A DNA stretch of 64,000 nucleotides from Bacteroidota bacterium (GTDB taxonomy: Bacteria > Bacteroidota > Bacteroidia > B-17B0 > Aurantibacillaceae). The stretch is taken from positions 653,006-717,005 of the forward strand of contig JAFLBH010000002.1 in the NCBI GenBank assembly GCA_017303905.1, given 5' to 3'. Of the stretch, positions 55,186-62,898 are shown one piece after another (the first letter of the stretch is position 1; each line of letters starts with the position of its first letter). The notes beneath the pieces were generated by a model. That model made no database searches. It was not told where the DNA came from and saw only the letters and a program-made list of their open reading frames with translations. Both the position numbers and the translations under genes were made by a program.

Positions 55186-55446
55186 ATGAAAAATAATAGA
55201 GACATAAGATTTCAGAGTTTAATTTTAAACTCTAATGGCATTTCATTTTTAGGAATTTCAATGATTACTCCATCTCCGTTAGGTGATGGGTCTACACCTG
55301 GCCCTCTTGGTAAAGAAAAATATACTTGTACTCATTCTATAGTAACTCAAGTTGTGGGTGGTCAAACGGTTTATTCCCTTAAATGCACAAACGACTATTC
55401 TGAACCTTCTGGTGGCGGGGGTCTTTTAGCTGCACCTACATATTAA
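55186..55446 (+). CDS. candidate precursor peptide of a grasp-with-spasm system
   Basis: The 86-residue product has a charged start (MKNNRDIRFQSLILNSNG) that looks like a leader helix. A Pro/Gly/Ser linker (TPSPLGDGSTPGPLGKEK) follows, then a C-terminal core with hydroxyl residues, two cysteines and few acids (YTCTHSIVTQ, SLKCTNDYSEPS) and a GGGG tail. Its size and position just before the ATP-grasp gene fit a modified peptide substrate. Side-chain ester or amide links between Ser/Thr/Lys and Asp/Glu are the expected chemistry; which residues react is not readable here. Confidence 0.6.
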   Translation: MKNNRDIRFQSLILNSNGISFLGISMITPSPLGDGSTPGPLGKEKYTCTHSIVTQVVGGQTVYSLKCTNDYSEPSGGGGLLAAPTY

Positions 55447-55506
55447 ACCAATAACTAACGCAACTTCCTACTTTATTTGGCTTGTTAAATTTAAAATTTA
55501 TTACTG

Positions 55507-56508
55507 GTGATCAAAAATCATAAAAGAATTTTAATTATCAGTAAAAGCACAGCTGATATTTCGACAGAAGACGTTATTGATTGGCTGATACTAAATGGAA
55601 ATAGGCCTGAAAGATTAAATGGTGATTCAATTGAAGATTTTAAGTCACATGGTATTACTTTTTCTATAAACGATGTCGGAGAATTAATTAGTAACACTGG
55701 TATGACTGGTTCGTTTTATTCAATCTGGTTAAGAAGGTGGTCTGATTATTCTTCGCTCATTGAAACAAAAAGATCTTTCGATAACTCTGTAAGCGCTGAC
55801 TTAGTTGCACATATCATATCACAATTAACTCGTGATCTTTCAGTTATTGAAAATTTTATTCTTTCCAATATTCGTTGTGTGAAATTTTTAGGCTCAGATA
55901 ATAAGAAACACGGCAATAAACTTAATAATCTATTATTAGCAAAAAAACACAATTTAGAAATACCTGAATTCATACTAACTACTGAAAAAACATCTTTAAA
56001 TAAATTCTTTGAGAAGTACAATAAAAAAATTATTCTTAAAGATTTAAGTATAACTTTTAACTATGACTTAGGTTCTAACTTATATACAACATATACAGAG
56101 TTAATAACTGAAGAAGATATTAGCAATTTCCCAGATAAATTCTATTTGTCCTTCTTTCAAGAGTATATCGAAAAAGAATATGAAATACGTTGTTTTATTT
56201 TAGAAACCAAGGTTTATAGTATGGCTATTTTTTCTCAAATAGATGATAAAACAAAAGTAGATTGCCGTAAATATAATTTTCAAAACCCAAATCGTACTGT
56301 ACCATACTCTCTGCCCTTAGTGATTGAAAAACAGTTAATAAATCTTTTCTCCGACTTAAAATTATTATCCGGATCTGTTGACCTTATTAAGGGCTTGGAT
56401 AAAAAATACTACTTTCTGGAAATAAATTCTGATGGCCAATTTGGTATGGTTGCGGAATGCTGTAACTATAATATTAATTATGAAATTGCACAATTTCTTT
56501 GCTCATGA
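55507..56508 (+). CDS. ATP-grasp peptide maturase (grasp-with-spasm type)
   Basis: The 333-residue protein starts at GTG 55507; no nearby ATG gives a full N-terminus. It has SIWLRRWSDYSS in the N-terminal part, the ATP-grasp core with ILKDLSITFNYDLG, and FFQEYIEKEYEIRCFIL. The C-terminal metal-binding EINSDGQFGMVAECCNY resembles the EINPxGQFGM ending I know from the GwsG/MvdD-like maturases. It should form omega-ester or omega-amide bonds in a peptide using ATP. It overlaps the next gene by 4 bp (ATGA). Confidence 0.82.
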   Translation: MIKNHKRILIISKSTADISTEDVIDWLILNGNRPERLNGDSIEDFKSHGITFSINDVGELISNTGMTGSFYSIWLRRWSDYSSLIETKRSFDNSVSADLVAHIISQLTRDLSVIENFILSNIRCVKFLGSDNKKHGNKLNNLLLAKKHNLEIPEFILTTEKTSLNKFFEKYNKKIILKDLSITFNYDLGSNLYTTYTELITEEDISNFPDKFYLSFFQEYIEKEYEIRCFILETKVYSMAIFSQIDDKTKVDCRKYNFQNPNRTVPYSLPLVIEKQLINLFSDLKLLSGSVDLIKGLDKKYYFLEINSDGQFGMVAECCNYNINYEIAQFLCS

Positions 56509-56699
56509 AAGACGAACTAATACCTAAAAACGCAAAATTACAACTGCCATTAAGGTGGCAAAAACTAACTAAAGTTGATTTATCAGATAACAGCAATCAC
56601 ATAAAAGCAAGAATTACAAATAACGAATTTTATAAAAGTTCTGAATTTATTTGCATATCTAACTTTAGAAAAACTAGTAAAATAATTGACCGTAAATGA
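56505..56699 (+). CDS. 64-residue protein between the two maturase genes
   Basis: ATG 56505 overlaps the ATP-grasp stop (ATGA), and its own stop overlaps the SPASM start (ATGA), so both junctions are translationally coupled. The protein is basic (MKDELIPKNAKLQLPLRWQK opens it), with no cysteine pair, signal or membrane helix. Its place suggests an accessory peptide-binding or partner role; this is inference only. Confidence 0.6.
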   Translation: MKDELIPKNAKLQLPLRWQKLTKVDLSDNSNHIKARITNNEFYKSSEFICISNFRKTSKIIDRK

Positions 56700-57703
56700 A
56701 CACAAACTTTTATTTTACGCTATTTTCTAATTGCATTCCTGTAAAAGGCGCAGTACGTTCTATAATATGTGATTTACAAAGAGGATCCTATTTATTTATA
56801 TCAAATGACATTGTTGACGTTCTTGCCTCATGTGAAACTATGCCTATTTTTAAAATACTAGATTATTACCGCAATATAAATGAAGTCGAATTAGAAATAT
56901 TATTCAACCAGCTAATTGAACTCAACCTTGGCCACTATTGTGAAAATCCTGATAGATTTCCGAAGATAAACACACAATTTAATTCACCTTATGAAATTCT
57001 TGATTGTATTATTGAATTATCAGATTGTAATTTAAAATACATTGACAATATATTTGAATCTCTAACTATATTGGGCTGCCAAACAATTGAATTGCGAACT
57101 TACTCTCACTTTTCACTCGAAAAAATAGAAATTTTTTTAAGTAAGCTCAATTTAACTAGAATTAGGAATGTCGAATTAATTGTCTGCCATTCACAATTAG
57201 AAACGTCAAACGCATTTGAGGCAATTTTGAAAAAATATCCAATTATAGAAACTCTCGTTATTCATTCGGCCGATATTGACAACTGTAAGACGATTGGCGC
57301 ATCCAATTTAATATTTACAACTCAAATAATCACATCATCTTCTTGCTGCGGCAATATATCTAAAGAGGACTTTAAAATAAATCTTCCTTTCTATCTGCAT
57401 GGTATAAAAAACAATACTTGTTTATATAAAAAAATATCTATCAAAGCAAATGGTGATATAACAAACTGCCCTAGCTTAGAAAAAACGTTTGGTAGTGTAA
57501 TTGAACTATCACTTGAGCAGGCTTTAAACACCACTGGCTTCAAAGAATTATGGTCTATTAAAAAAGACGATATAAACATCTGTAAGGTATGTGAGTTTAG
57601 ATATATCTGTAGTGATTGTAGAGCTTTTCTAAATGACGTTTACGAGAAACCCTTTAAATGTAGCTACGATCCCTATTCACCCTCATTCCATAATTTGTCT
57701 TAA
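56696..57703 (+). CDS. SPASM-domain peptide maturase lacking the radical-SAM cysteine motif
   Basis: The 335-residue protein has no CxxxCxxC near the N-terminus, so it cannot bind the radical-SAM cluster in the usual way. Its C-terminus has a SPASM-type cysteine array: TCLYKK, NCPSLEK, then ICKVCEFRYICSDCRA and FKCSYDPYS. This matches the partner enzyme of grasp-with-spasm systems. What it does chemically is not established. It overlaps the 64-residue gene by 4 bp. Confidence 0.78.
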   Translation: MNTNFYFTLFSNCIPVKGAVRSIICDLQRGSYLFISNDIVDVLASCETMPIFKILDYYRNINEVELEILFNQLIELNLGHYCENPDRFPKINTQFNSPYEILDCIIELSDCNLKYIDNIFESLTILGCQTIELRTYSHFSLEKIEIFLSKLNLTRIRNVELIVCHSQLETSNAFEAILKKYPIIETLVIHSADIDNCKTIGASNLIFTTQIITSSSCCGNISKEDFKINLPFYLHGIKNNTCLYKKISIKANGDITNCPSLEKTFGSVIELSLEQALNTTGFKELWSIKKDDINICKVCEFRYICSDCRAFLNDVYEKPFKCSYDPYSPSFHNLS

Positions 57704-57706
57704 ATC

Positions 57707-58924
57707 ATGAAATTTCGACTTTTAATTTTTATATCTATTTTCTTTTTCAACTCCTGTTCAAATGAATCTAAAAATCAAAATGTAAGATCAATTGTTCAAA
57801 ATGCAGAAACTCACAATTCACATTTACAATGGTTGCAATATGAGTTTTCAGATGAAATACGAGCCTTATATGACAGTACTGGTGATAAAGAGATGGTTTC
57901 ATATCTATACTCTAACATCGGTCTATATTTTAAAGCTTTGGAGTTTTATGAAAAAAATAATAACAAACCAGCCAATAATCCGGTTAATTTTGATACTTCA
58001 AGTTTAATATTAATTCCTGCTTTAGACTACATTACAAAAGAGGCTCAAAACCGACAGGTGATCATTATTAATGAAGCGCATCATGTTTCATACCATCGAT
58101 TTTTTACAATGTTACTAATAGAAAAATTGTGCAAGATCGGCTTTAATTATTTCGGTGCAGAAACTTTGACTTTAGCTGACAGTAACATAAATTCACGAGG
58201 ATATCCATTAATTAATTCAGGATATTACAGTGTTGAACCTCAATATTCCAACCTGATTCGACAAGCCTTAAGTAATGGATATAAAGTATTCCCATACGAA
58301 CCAAACATTGTTACAAATGATGCACAACGTGAAATCGATCAAGCCACTAATATTGCGAAAATTCTTAAAGAAAATCCAAAAGCGAGAATTGTTATACATT
58401 GTGGATATTCACATATTCTTGAGGGCGAAAACATTGGCACATGGGGTAAAGCGATGGCCGGTAGATTAAAAGAAATTACAGGCATTGATCCGTTAACTGT
58501 AAATCAAGTATCATTAACAGAAACCTTCTATCACAAAAACGAAAATCCTTTATTTAAAATAATAAAAGCTAGTAAATCTATGGTTGTTAAACCAAAACTA
58601 GCCTCCTCTTCGCTCATAATAGATAAGCAGTTAGCTGATGTCTACGTATTTCACCCAAGGACATGTTTGAAATATGGTAGACCAGAATGGCTTTTTACAA
58701 AGTATAAGTCAGAGCTTATAAATAAAAAAATCAAAATTTCTTATCCTGTTATAGCAAAAGCCTTCTTCTTAGAGGAAAACGTTGAAGTTGCCACTCCAAT
58801 AGATGTAATAGAAATCAAAAGTACTAATGATTCTATAGCACTAGCATTGATACCTAAGAAGAACTACAAAATACTTATTCAAAACAAACAAGGTTTACAA
58901 CAAACATTAACAATAGCCAAATAA
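57707..58924 (+). CDS. lipoprotein of the EreA/ChaN-like superfamily
   Basis: The 405-residue product has a lipobox (FNSCS). The central domain (about 110-255) has the metal-type motifs of the EreA/ChaN/Tiki group: INEAHHVSYHRFF, FGAETL and IHCGYSHI, in which Glu and His residues are the likely catalytic or metal ligands. It could cut or bind the modified peptide outside the cell membrane. It starts 3 bp after the SPASM gene and ends the operon. Confidence 0.68.
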   Translation: MKFRLLIFISIFFFNSCSNESKNQNVRSIVQNAETHNSHLQWLQYEFSDEIRALYDSTGDKEMVSYLYSNIGLYFKALEFYEKNNNKPANNPVNFDTSSLILIPALDYITKEAQNRQVIIINEAHHVSYHRFFTMLLIEKLCKIGFNYFGAETLTLADSNINSRGYPLINSGYYSVEPQYSNLIRQALSNGYKVFPYEPNIVTNDAQREIDQATNIAKILKENPKARIVIHCGYSHILEGENIGTWGKAMAGRLKEITGIDPLTVNQVSLTETFYHKNENPLFKIIKASKSMVVKPKLASSSLIIDKQLADVYVFHPRTCLKYGRPEWLFTKYKSELINKKIKISYPVIAKAFFLEENVEVATPIDVIEIKSTNDSIALALIPKKNYKILIQNKQGLQQTLTIAK

Positions 58925-58982
58925 ATTTTATTAAAATAAATAATTGTTCGCATCTTTATAACGCACATACAGTAAATATCAT

Positions 58983-59435
58983 ATGACAAAAAATTTACAA
59001 TTTCTATTTTTAATCTTAATAGCATTAACCTTCGCAACAGCCTACGGTCAAAAAAGCAAATCCGCAGACAAAATTAAGTGCAAGTTGGTTTACGACGCCG
59101 AAACTGGCAAAAACTTATATATTGACATATCCAGTTATCCTGAGCCTTTAGACACTAACTTCAATGACAGAAACTTTTTTCTTTCTACGTTTAAAGTCCC
59201 AAATAAAAATTATGATGACAACCTAAAATTAAAATTCATTTGGCTCATTACTAAAGACGGTAAATGCGAATTTTTTAAGTTAGCTTTCCCTACAAATGAC
59301 GAAGAACTTAAAGCAGAAGCAAAACGTGTAGTTGGTTTATTGCCAAAATATACTCCTGCCAAATGCGGACAAGAAGCTGTTATCTGTAAAAGAGACTTCG
59401 AAACATCAATCGGAAATTTGAAAAAAAACGAATAA
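58983..59435 (+). CDS. exported protein with TonB C-terminal-like domain
   Basis: The 150-residue product has a signal peptide (FATAYGQ). Its second half (LKFIWLITKDGKCEFFKLAF, then AKRVVGLLPKYTPAKCGQEAV) looks like a TonB_C domain. No membrane anchor or Pro-rich spacer is visible, so it is not a normal TonB. Three cysteines may form disulfides. The role is unknown. Confidence 0.65.
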   Translation: MTKNLQFLFLILIALTFATAYGQKSKSADKIKCKLVYDAETGKNLYIDISSYPEPLDTNFNDRNFFLSTFKVPNKNYDDNLKLKFIWLITKDGKCEFFKLAFPTNDEELKAEAKRVVGLLPKYTPAKCGQEAVICKRDFETSIGNLKKNE

Positions 59436-59485
59436 ACTGTAGAGCGGTTAAAGTTTAGTGGTAATATATACTTTATTTAAATAAA

Positions 59486-59701
59486 ATGAAATTAATAAAA
59501 ATCACAATACAAGTGTTATTAATAATATCTTTCTTTATTGTAGCGAGTTGTAAAAAAGAATACAATTGTGTTTGTTCAACGCCTTTAAAAGAAACATCAA
59601 GTTCCATAAAAGAGACTAAAAAGAAAGCAAAAGAAAAGTGTAAAGAAATCGAGAGCGAACTTAAAAACACAGACGTAAGTTTCCAGTGTGTTATCCAGTA
59701 A
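59486..59701 (+). CDS. small lipoprotein
   Basis: The 71-residue product has lipobox IVASC, then a Lys/Glu/Ser-rich helix with four further cysteines (NCVC, EKC and QC). No family is recognised. It lies 50 bp downstream of the TonB_C-like gene on the same strand. Confidence 0.6.
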   Translation: MKLIKITIQVLLIISFFIVASCKKEYNCVCSTPLKETSSSIKETKKKAKEKCKEIESELKNTDVSFQCVIQ

Positions 59702-59710
59702 AATAAATTT

Positions 59711-59790
59711 GCCGTTCCCCTTCGGGTCGGGCTTTCTCTCCAATCTTTTGCAAGAGTCAGGCAAAAGGATTTCCGTTCAATCCCTAACGG
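59711..59790. terminator. large imperfect hairpin element between convergent genes
   Basis: ccgtt (59712-59716) and aacgg (59786-59790) form the outer pair, and atcttttgc with gcaaaaggat an inner one. Read on the minus strand it opens GTTAGGG, the form of a cassette core site, just past the minus-strand gene. It probably ends both transcripts. Confidence 0.45.
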
Positions 59791-60212
59791 TTCTTTACAT
59801 CTACACGTTTATAATCCGCTGTCATTGCTGAATTACCATTATAAAATGTCCAAGATACTTTGTCATTACTGACCATATATGTTTGTTTTCTATCGTCTTT
59901 AAAGGCAAACGTGTTATAGTTTTCTTTAACAAGGTAATCAACACTAAAAATTGAATCGTTAAAATAACTGATTTTCTTTGCCTCTATTTCTGTAGAGTCT
60001 GTGTATAATAGAACTACGCAAGCCTTTTTTGGATGTATTTCATAAAATGCAGCAATTAGTAGATTGGTATCTAAATTTTTAAGAGAATCAGGCAAAATAA
60101 ATTGATTGATTTCAGTAAGACTCTTTAACTGATCCTCTTCATAAGTGATTTCGTTGCTTTCACTACAAGACAATACAGCCAGAGCCAAGATTATTATTAT
60201 TACGAACTTCAT
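59784..60212 (-). CDS. lipoprotein of unknown function
   Basis: The 142-residue product has lipobox AVLSC, a Glu/Leu-rich stretch (EEDQLKSLTEINQFILPDSL) and a beta-rich second half. No family is recognised. It is one of three minus-strand genes inside the array region, against the direction of the cassettes. Confidence 0.6.
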   Translation of the reverse strand: MKFVIIIILALAVLSCSESNEITYEEDQLKSLTEINQFILPDSLKNLDTNLLIAAFYEIHPKKACVVLLYTDSTEIEAKKISYFNDSIFSVDYLVKENYNTFAFKDDRKQTYMVSNDKVSWTFYNGNSAMTADYKRVDVKNR

Positions 60213-60366
60213 TATTATTTACAAACATAATGCTTTTTAATCTTCAATCAATTACAAAATAAAATTTCTTATCAAATAATTATTTATTCCCTCGCCAGAA
60301 ACTACAATTCCCTCAATAATTTATATTCATTCACTATTTTTTAGCTGATATTACGAAACATCAATA

Positions 60367-60374
60367 TATTTTTG
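60367..60374 (+). promoter_or_regulatory. -7 box TATTTTTG before the 41-residue gene
   Basis: TATTTTTG ends 4 bp before the ATG at 60379, so the transcript would begin at or near the start codon. No clear -33 box. Confidence 0.35.
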
Positions 60375-60378
60375 TATT

Positions 60379-60504
60379 ATGAAAACAGAAAATATCATAG
60401 TAGGAGTACTTTTAGGAGTAAGCGTTGTATTACTTATTTATGGAGCGATGAACAACAAATGCACTCAATTACCTTTTGGTGGTTCATTAAATTGCCCAAA
60501 CTAA
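60379..60504 (+). CDS. 41-residue single-span membrane peptide
   Basis: A short reading frame opens MKTENIIVGVLLGVSVVLLI. It has one membrane helix (about 5-23), then a short outside tail with two cysteines (KCTQ and LNCPN). The box TATTTTTG before it and the strong terminator after it frame it as a gene. Small hydrophobic peptides of this size may be toxins or membrane regulators; no antitoxin is visible. Confidence 0.55.
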   Translation: MKTENIIVGVLLGVSVVLLIYGAMNNKCTQLPFGGSLNCPN

Positions 60505-60513
60505 ATGAATCGC

Positions 60514-60546
60514 TAAAAAGGGATTAACCTAGTTAATCCCTTTTTT
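60514..60546 (+). terminator. intrinsic terminator after the 41-residue gene
   Basis: aaaagggattaa pairs perfectly with ttaatccctttt around cctag, followed by TTG and more Ts. It can also serve the convergent gene at 60580. Confidence 0.88.
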
Positions 60547-60579
60547 GATTTAATTCATAATCAGATACAAGTTGATTGA

Positions 60580-60891
60580 TTATGCACTCTCGCCAATAGC
60601 GCCTTTCAATCTGCTATTAAGTAATTCAACAATTACTACAACAACACGTCCGGCATCAGCTTTTGTAAGTTTTGCACCACTAGCAATCGCATCTATCACT
60701 TTTGTTTTGCTTGTGCCGAAGTAAATATTTATCAGCTCTTCATCTGTAAATCCTCTTGCAATTCTTCCTGCATCTGCTTTTGAAAGTTTCGCGCTCGCTG
60801 CAATCGCATCTATTAATGCAACTTTATCTTTTTTACTCATTATTGACATTGTATCAATAATGAGCATTTTAATTATTTCATTTGCTTTCAT
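60580..60891 (-). CDS. small protein with two HU-like helical motifs
   Basis: The 103-residue protein contains two copies of a motif like the first helices of HU/IHF proteins: VALIDAIAASAKLSKADAGR (about 25-44) and KVIDAIASGAKLTKADAGR (about 64-82). The DNA-binding beta arm of HU is absent. It could form a helical dimer or bind DNA weakly; this is inference. The neighbour 60937-61704 carries the same KLTKADAGK string once. Confidence 0.65.
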   Translation of the reverse strand: MKANEIIKMLIIDTMSIMSKKDKVALIDAIAASAKLSKADAGRIARGFTDEELINIYFGTSKTKVIDAIASGAKLTKADAGRVVVVIVELLNSRLKGAIGESA

Positions 60892-60936
60892 CTTATTTAG
60901 TTTTTAAAGAGGAGCGGGTTGCCCCGCCCCCATTGC

Positions 60937-61704
60937 TTACTTCATTTTTCTGAACTTTAATTTACTCACTTGCTTGTACTGCGAACTGGTTGCTCCATAA
61001 ATTGACTTCACATAGTTTTTACATTCTAAAGCAACGTCAATTAGTCCGGTGGTTTTCTTATACAACAAATCATTTCTCACTATCCTTGCGTTACTCCATG
61101 TTGTGTAAGCGTTAATCACTGCGGTGTTCGCTGCTTTTAAACTTGTAAGTAAAGTATTCAGTGAAGAAACTTTCAGTTCGTTCTCATTCGGGTTATAAGC
61201 AGGAATTGAACTTAAAAGATTGATGAGCTTTTCTAAGTGTTCAATCATGCTGTCATAACTTTGTTGAGACACGCTTATTTGTTTTGGTTCTTCTGGTACT
61301 TCAACTGGTGGGTCTTGCGGAGCAATTTTATTCGCATTCTTCCCTGCATCTGCTTTGGTAAGTTTACCGCGCTTACCTTGTATTTTGTGATTTATCGTTA
61401 ACGCATCACTTACAGTCAGGTCGCTTGCGCCACTTGCTTTTAAAGCGGCCATAACTTTGGTGATTAACTTTTTCACTGGTTCGAATGCAAGTTCTCTATT
61501 GTTAGTCGCATTTTTAAAGGCGGTGTGCGCTATTATTGCTGACGTTAACGAGTTGCTTGCGTTTGTTTTTAAGGTATTCATGTTCGCTACCTTAATTGCG
61601 TTAAGAATTGGATTATAAGTTACGCCGTATCCGACGCAAAAGCTTATAAGATCTTCAAAATTGGCTATATTCTTAGCGTGGCCAATTTCACTAATTGATG
61701 CCAT
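60937..61704 (-). CDS. protein with two helical repeats flanking a KADAG motif
   Basis: The 255-residue protein has no signal peptide. Two similar halves (about 29-105 and 168-245) share NP, then (M/S)NTL, SL, A.T.F/W and a KK.. helix end. Between them lie KLTKADAGKNANK and a Pro-rich linker (PQDPPVEVPEEPK). No family is recognised. It is 45 bp upstream of the HU-like gene on the minus strand, so both are likely one operon. Confidence 0.65.
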   Translation of the reverse strand: MASISEIGHAKNIANFEDLISFCVGYGVTYNPILNAIKVANMNTLKTNASNSLTSAIIAHTAFKNATNNRELAFEPVKKLITKVMAALKASGASDLTVSDALTINHKIQGKRGKLTKADAGKNANKIAPQDPPVEVPEEPKQISVSQQSYDSMIEHLEKLINLLSSIPAYNPNENELKVSSLNTLLTSLKAANTAVINAYTTWSNARIVRNDLLYKKTTGLIDVALECKNYVKSIYGATSSQYKQVSKLKFRKMK

Positions 61705-61753
61705 AATTATATTTTTTTATTGTTTATTTTTTGATTTTGCCCGATTCTAAATC

Positions 61754-61767
61754 CCGATTATAATCGG
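61754..61767. promoter_or_regulatory. 14-bp palindrome upstream of the minus-strand pair
   Basis: ccgattataatcgg is a perfect palindrome located 50 bp before the start codon at 61704. It could be an operator for the HU-like operon or chance. The 277 bp from 61768 to 62044 show no gene. Confidence 0.35.
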
Positions 61768-62044
61768 AACTTTTGCATGAGGAATAGTATCGGAAAAGAA
61801 AAACCCCACTATACGCGACCAAATGTTGGTAGCTTATAAAAATATACCTATGTTTTGTTGAGGCTCCATTTTTACCTTCCTTTCTTTTTGTAATTACTAA
61901 TTGTAACGCACTTCTTATGCCAAAGGATACAATTTTTTTGTGAATGAACGTTAAACAAAGGCAGTTTTCTAATAAGTGGTTATCTAAATCATATTAGCGT
62001 GCAGTATTATTTTAAGTTGTTTCTGTAAAAATGAAAGTACAAAC

Positions 62045-62275
62045 AGTGTTCTTGTAACTTTACCGAGTGTTTTTTCTTATGTACGGAGTGTTTTGCTTTA
62101 TGTGCGCTGTATTCTTTCAACTGCTCGCAGTATTTTTTCTTATGCACCAAGTATTTTTCTTTATGCACGTAGTAAACTCTCAAATGCACGTAGTGTTTTT
62201 GTTTGTGCGCTGTGTGTTATTCTTTATGTACGGAGTATTCTGCTAACTGCTCAGAGTATTCTTGCTTGTGCACAG
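62045..62275. repeat. 21-bp degenerate tandem repeat, 11 units
   Basis: Units start at 62045, 62066, 62087, 62108, 62129, 62150, 62171, 62192, 62213, 62234 and 62255 with an exact 21-bp step. Typical copies read agtgttttttcttatgtacgg and agtattctgctaactgctcag (shown as examples of the 21-bp form at 62066 and 62234). On the minus strand the period gives heptads like VHKKKYC and EQLKEYS, with one in-frame stop. It may be a decayed repeat-protein gene. Confidence 0.75.
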
Positions 62276-62291
62276 TGTATTTTCCCACGCA

Positions 62292-62368
62292 CTTATAACG
62301 ATACGCCTTCGGCGGACTTTTTTTAAACGGACGCCAATTAGTTTAAATTGGCGCCATTGCGTTAGGGT
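62292..62368 (+). repeat. attC site 5
   Basis: The 5' arm CTTATAAC-GATACGCC pairs with the 3' arm GGCGCCATT-GC-GTTAGGG, with a bulge. An internal hairpin GGACGCCAATTA/AAATTGGCGCC lies between. At 77 bp it is short but normal for attC. It follows the minisatellite, and the gene of its cassette is not evident. Confidence 0.55.
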
Positions 62369-62733
62369 GCTAAAGTACAATGTATGCAGACACCTGTATG
62401 CTGCGTGTAAGCCCTCGCACAAAATGCAAGCACATGTGCCGCTTGTTTTTTAATGGTAGAAACTTTAGTTGGCGTCACATAAGCTTGCATTTTTTCCTGC
62501 CCCATGCGTGAGGTGCTAAAGAACGGGCGGTTTGACAAAACCGCTTTTTGCCATCGCACGCAATAACAAGTACAAGTGCAATAAACAAACATGGGTGGAC
62601 AAAGGCCGGAAAAGAATTTTCGGTTTGACTTGCGTAACGGGACAATTGACAGCTATAAACAACCATTTTTCCTAAGTAATAAGCGGACGTGTTTCATAGA
62701 CACATGGGGAAACTTCTGTGTGGCCGCCACTGG
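62369..62733. other. gene-less stretch between attC 5 and attC 6
   Basis: I see no convincing gene on either strand in 365 bp. It contains GGTGCTAAAG twice (62366-62375 and 62511-62520) and near its end agcggac..atagaca and tgtggccgcca before GTTATAAC. The last part resembles the DNA before attC 3 (52970-53013), so this may be a decayed cassette. Confidence 0.5.
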
Positions 62734-62868
62734 GTTATAACACCACCTTGGCTCAATGCGGGCAGACGAGGTAACAGAAAGTTTAGTATCTTTATATAAC
62801 CATTTTCGGTATAGACACAGGAAGGTTCCAAAAGCCGCACTGAAGCCAAGCCGGAAACCGTTATGGGC
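62734..62868 (+). repeat. attC site 6
   Basis: The 5' arm TTATAAC-ACCACC-TTGGCT pairs with the 3' arm AGCCAAG-CCGGAAACC-GTTATGGG. The internal block TATCTTTA (62787-62794), CGGT and TATAGACA (62810-62817) is present. Cleavage would fall after G62860. Confidence 0.85.
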
Positions 62869-62898
62869 AAGTGTATGTGACGACACCGATTAAAAGAA

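Noticed and set aside
56696..57703. Radical SAM enzyme
   Set aside because: The SPASM cysteines are present at the C-terminus, but no CxxxCxxC is found in the N-terminal half.
58930..58970. attC-like 5' arm TTATAACGCACATACAG after the RiPP operon
   Set aside because: The only sequence that could pair with it is about 480 bp away, beyond a gene, and lacks a GTTA core.
62045..62275. Possible CRISPR array
   Set aside because: The 21-bp units are contiguous with no unique spacers, they diverge strongly, and there are no cas genes.
62007..62326. 60- and 77-codon frames over the tandem repeat
   Set aside because: Both are by-products of the 21-bp period. The minus frame has an in-frame stop in the repeat and no start covering the whole array.
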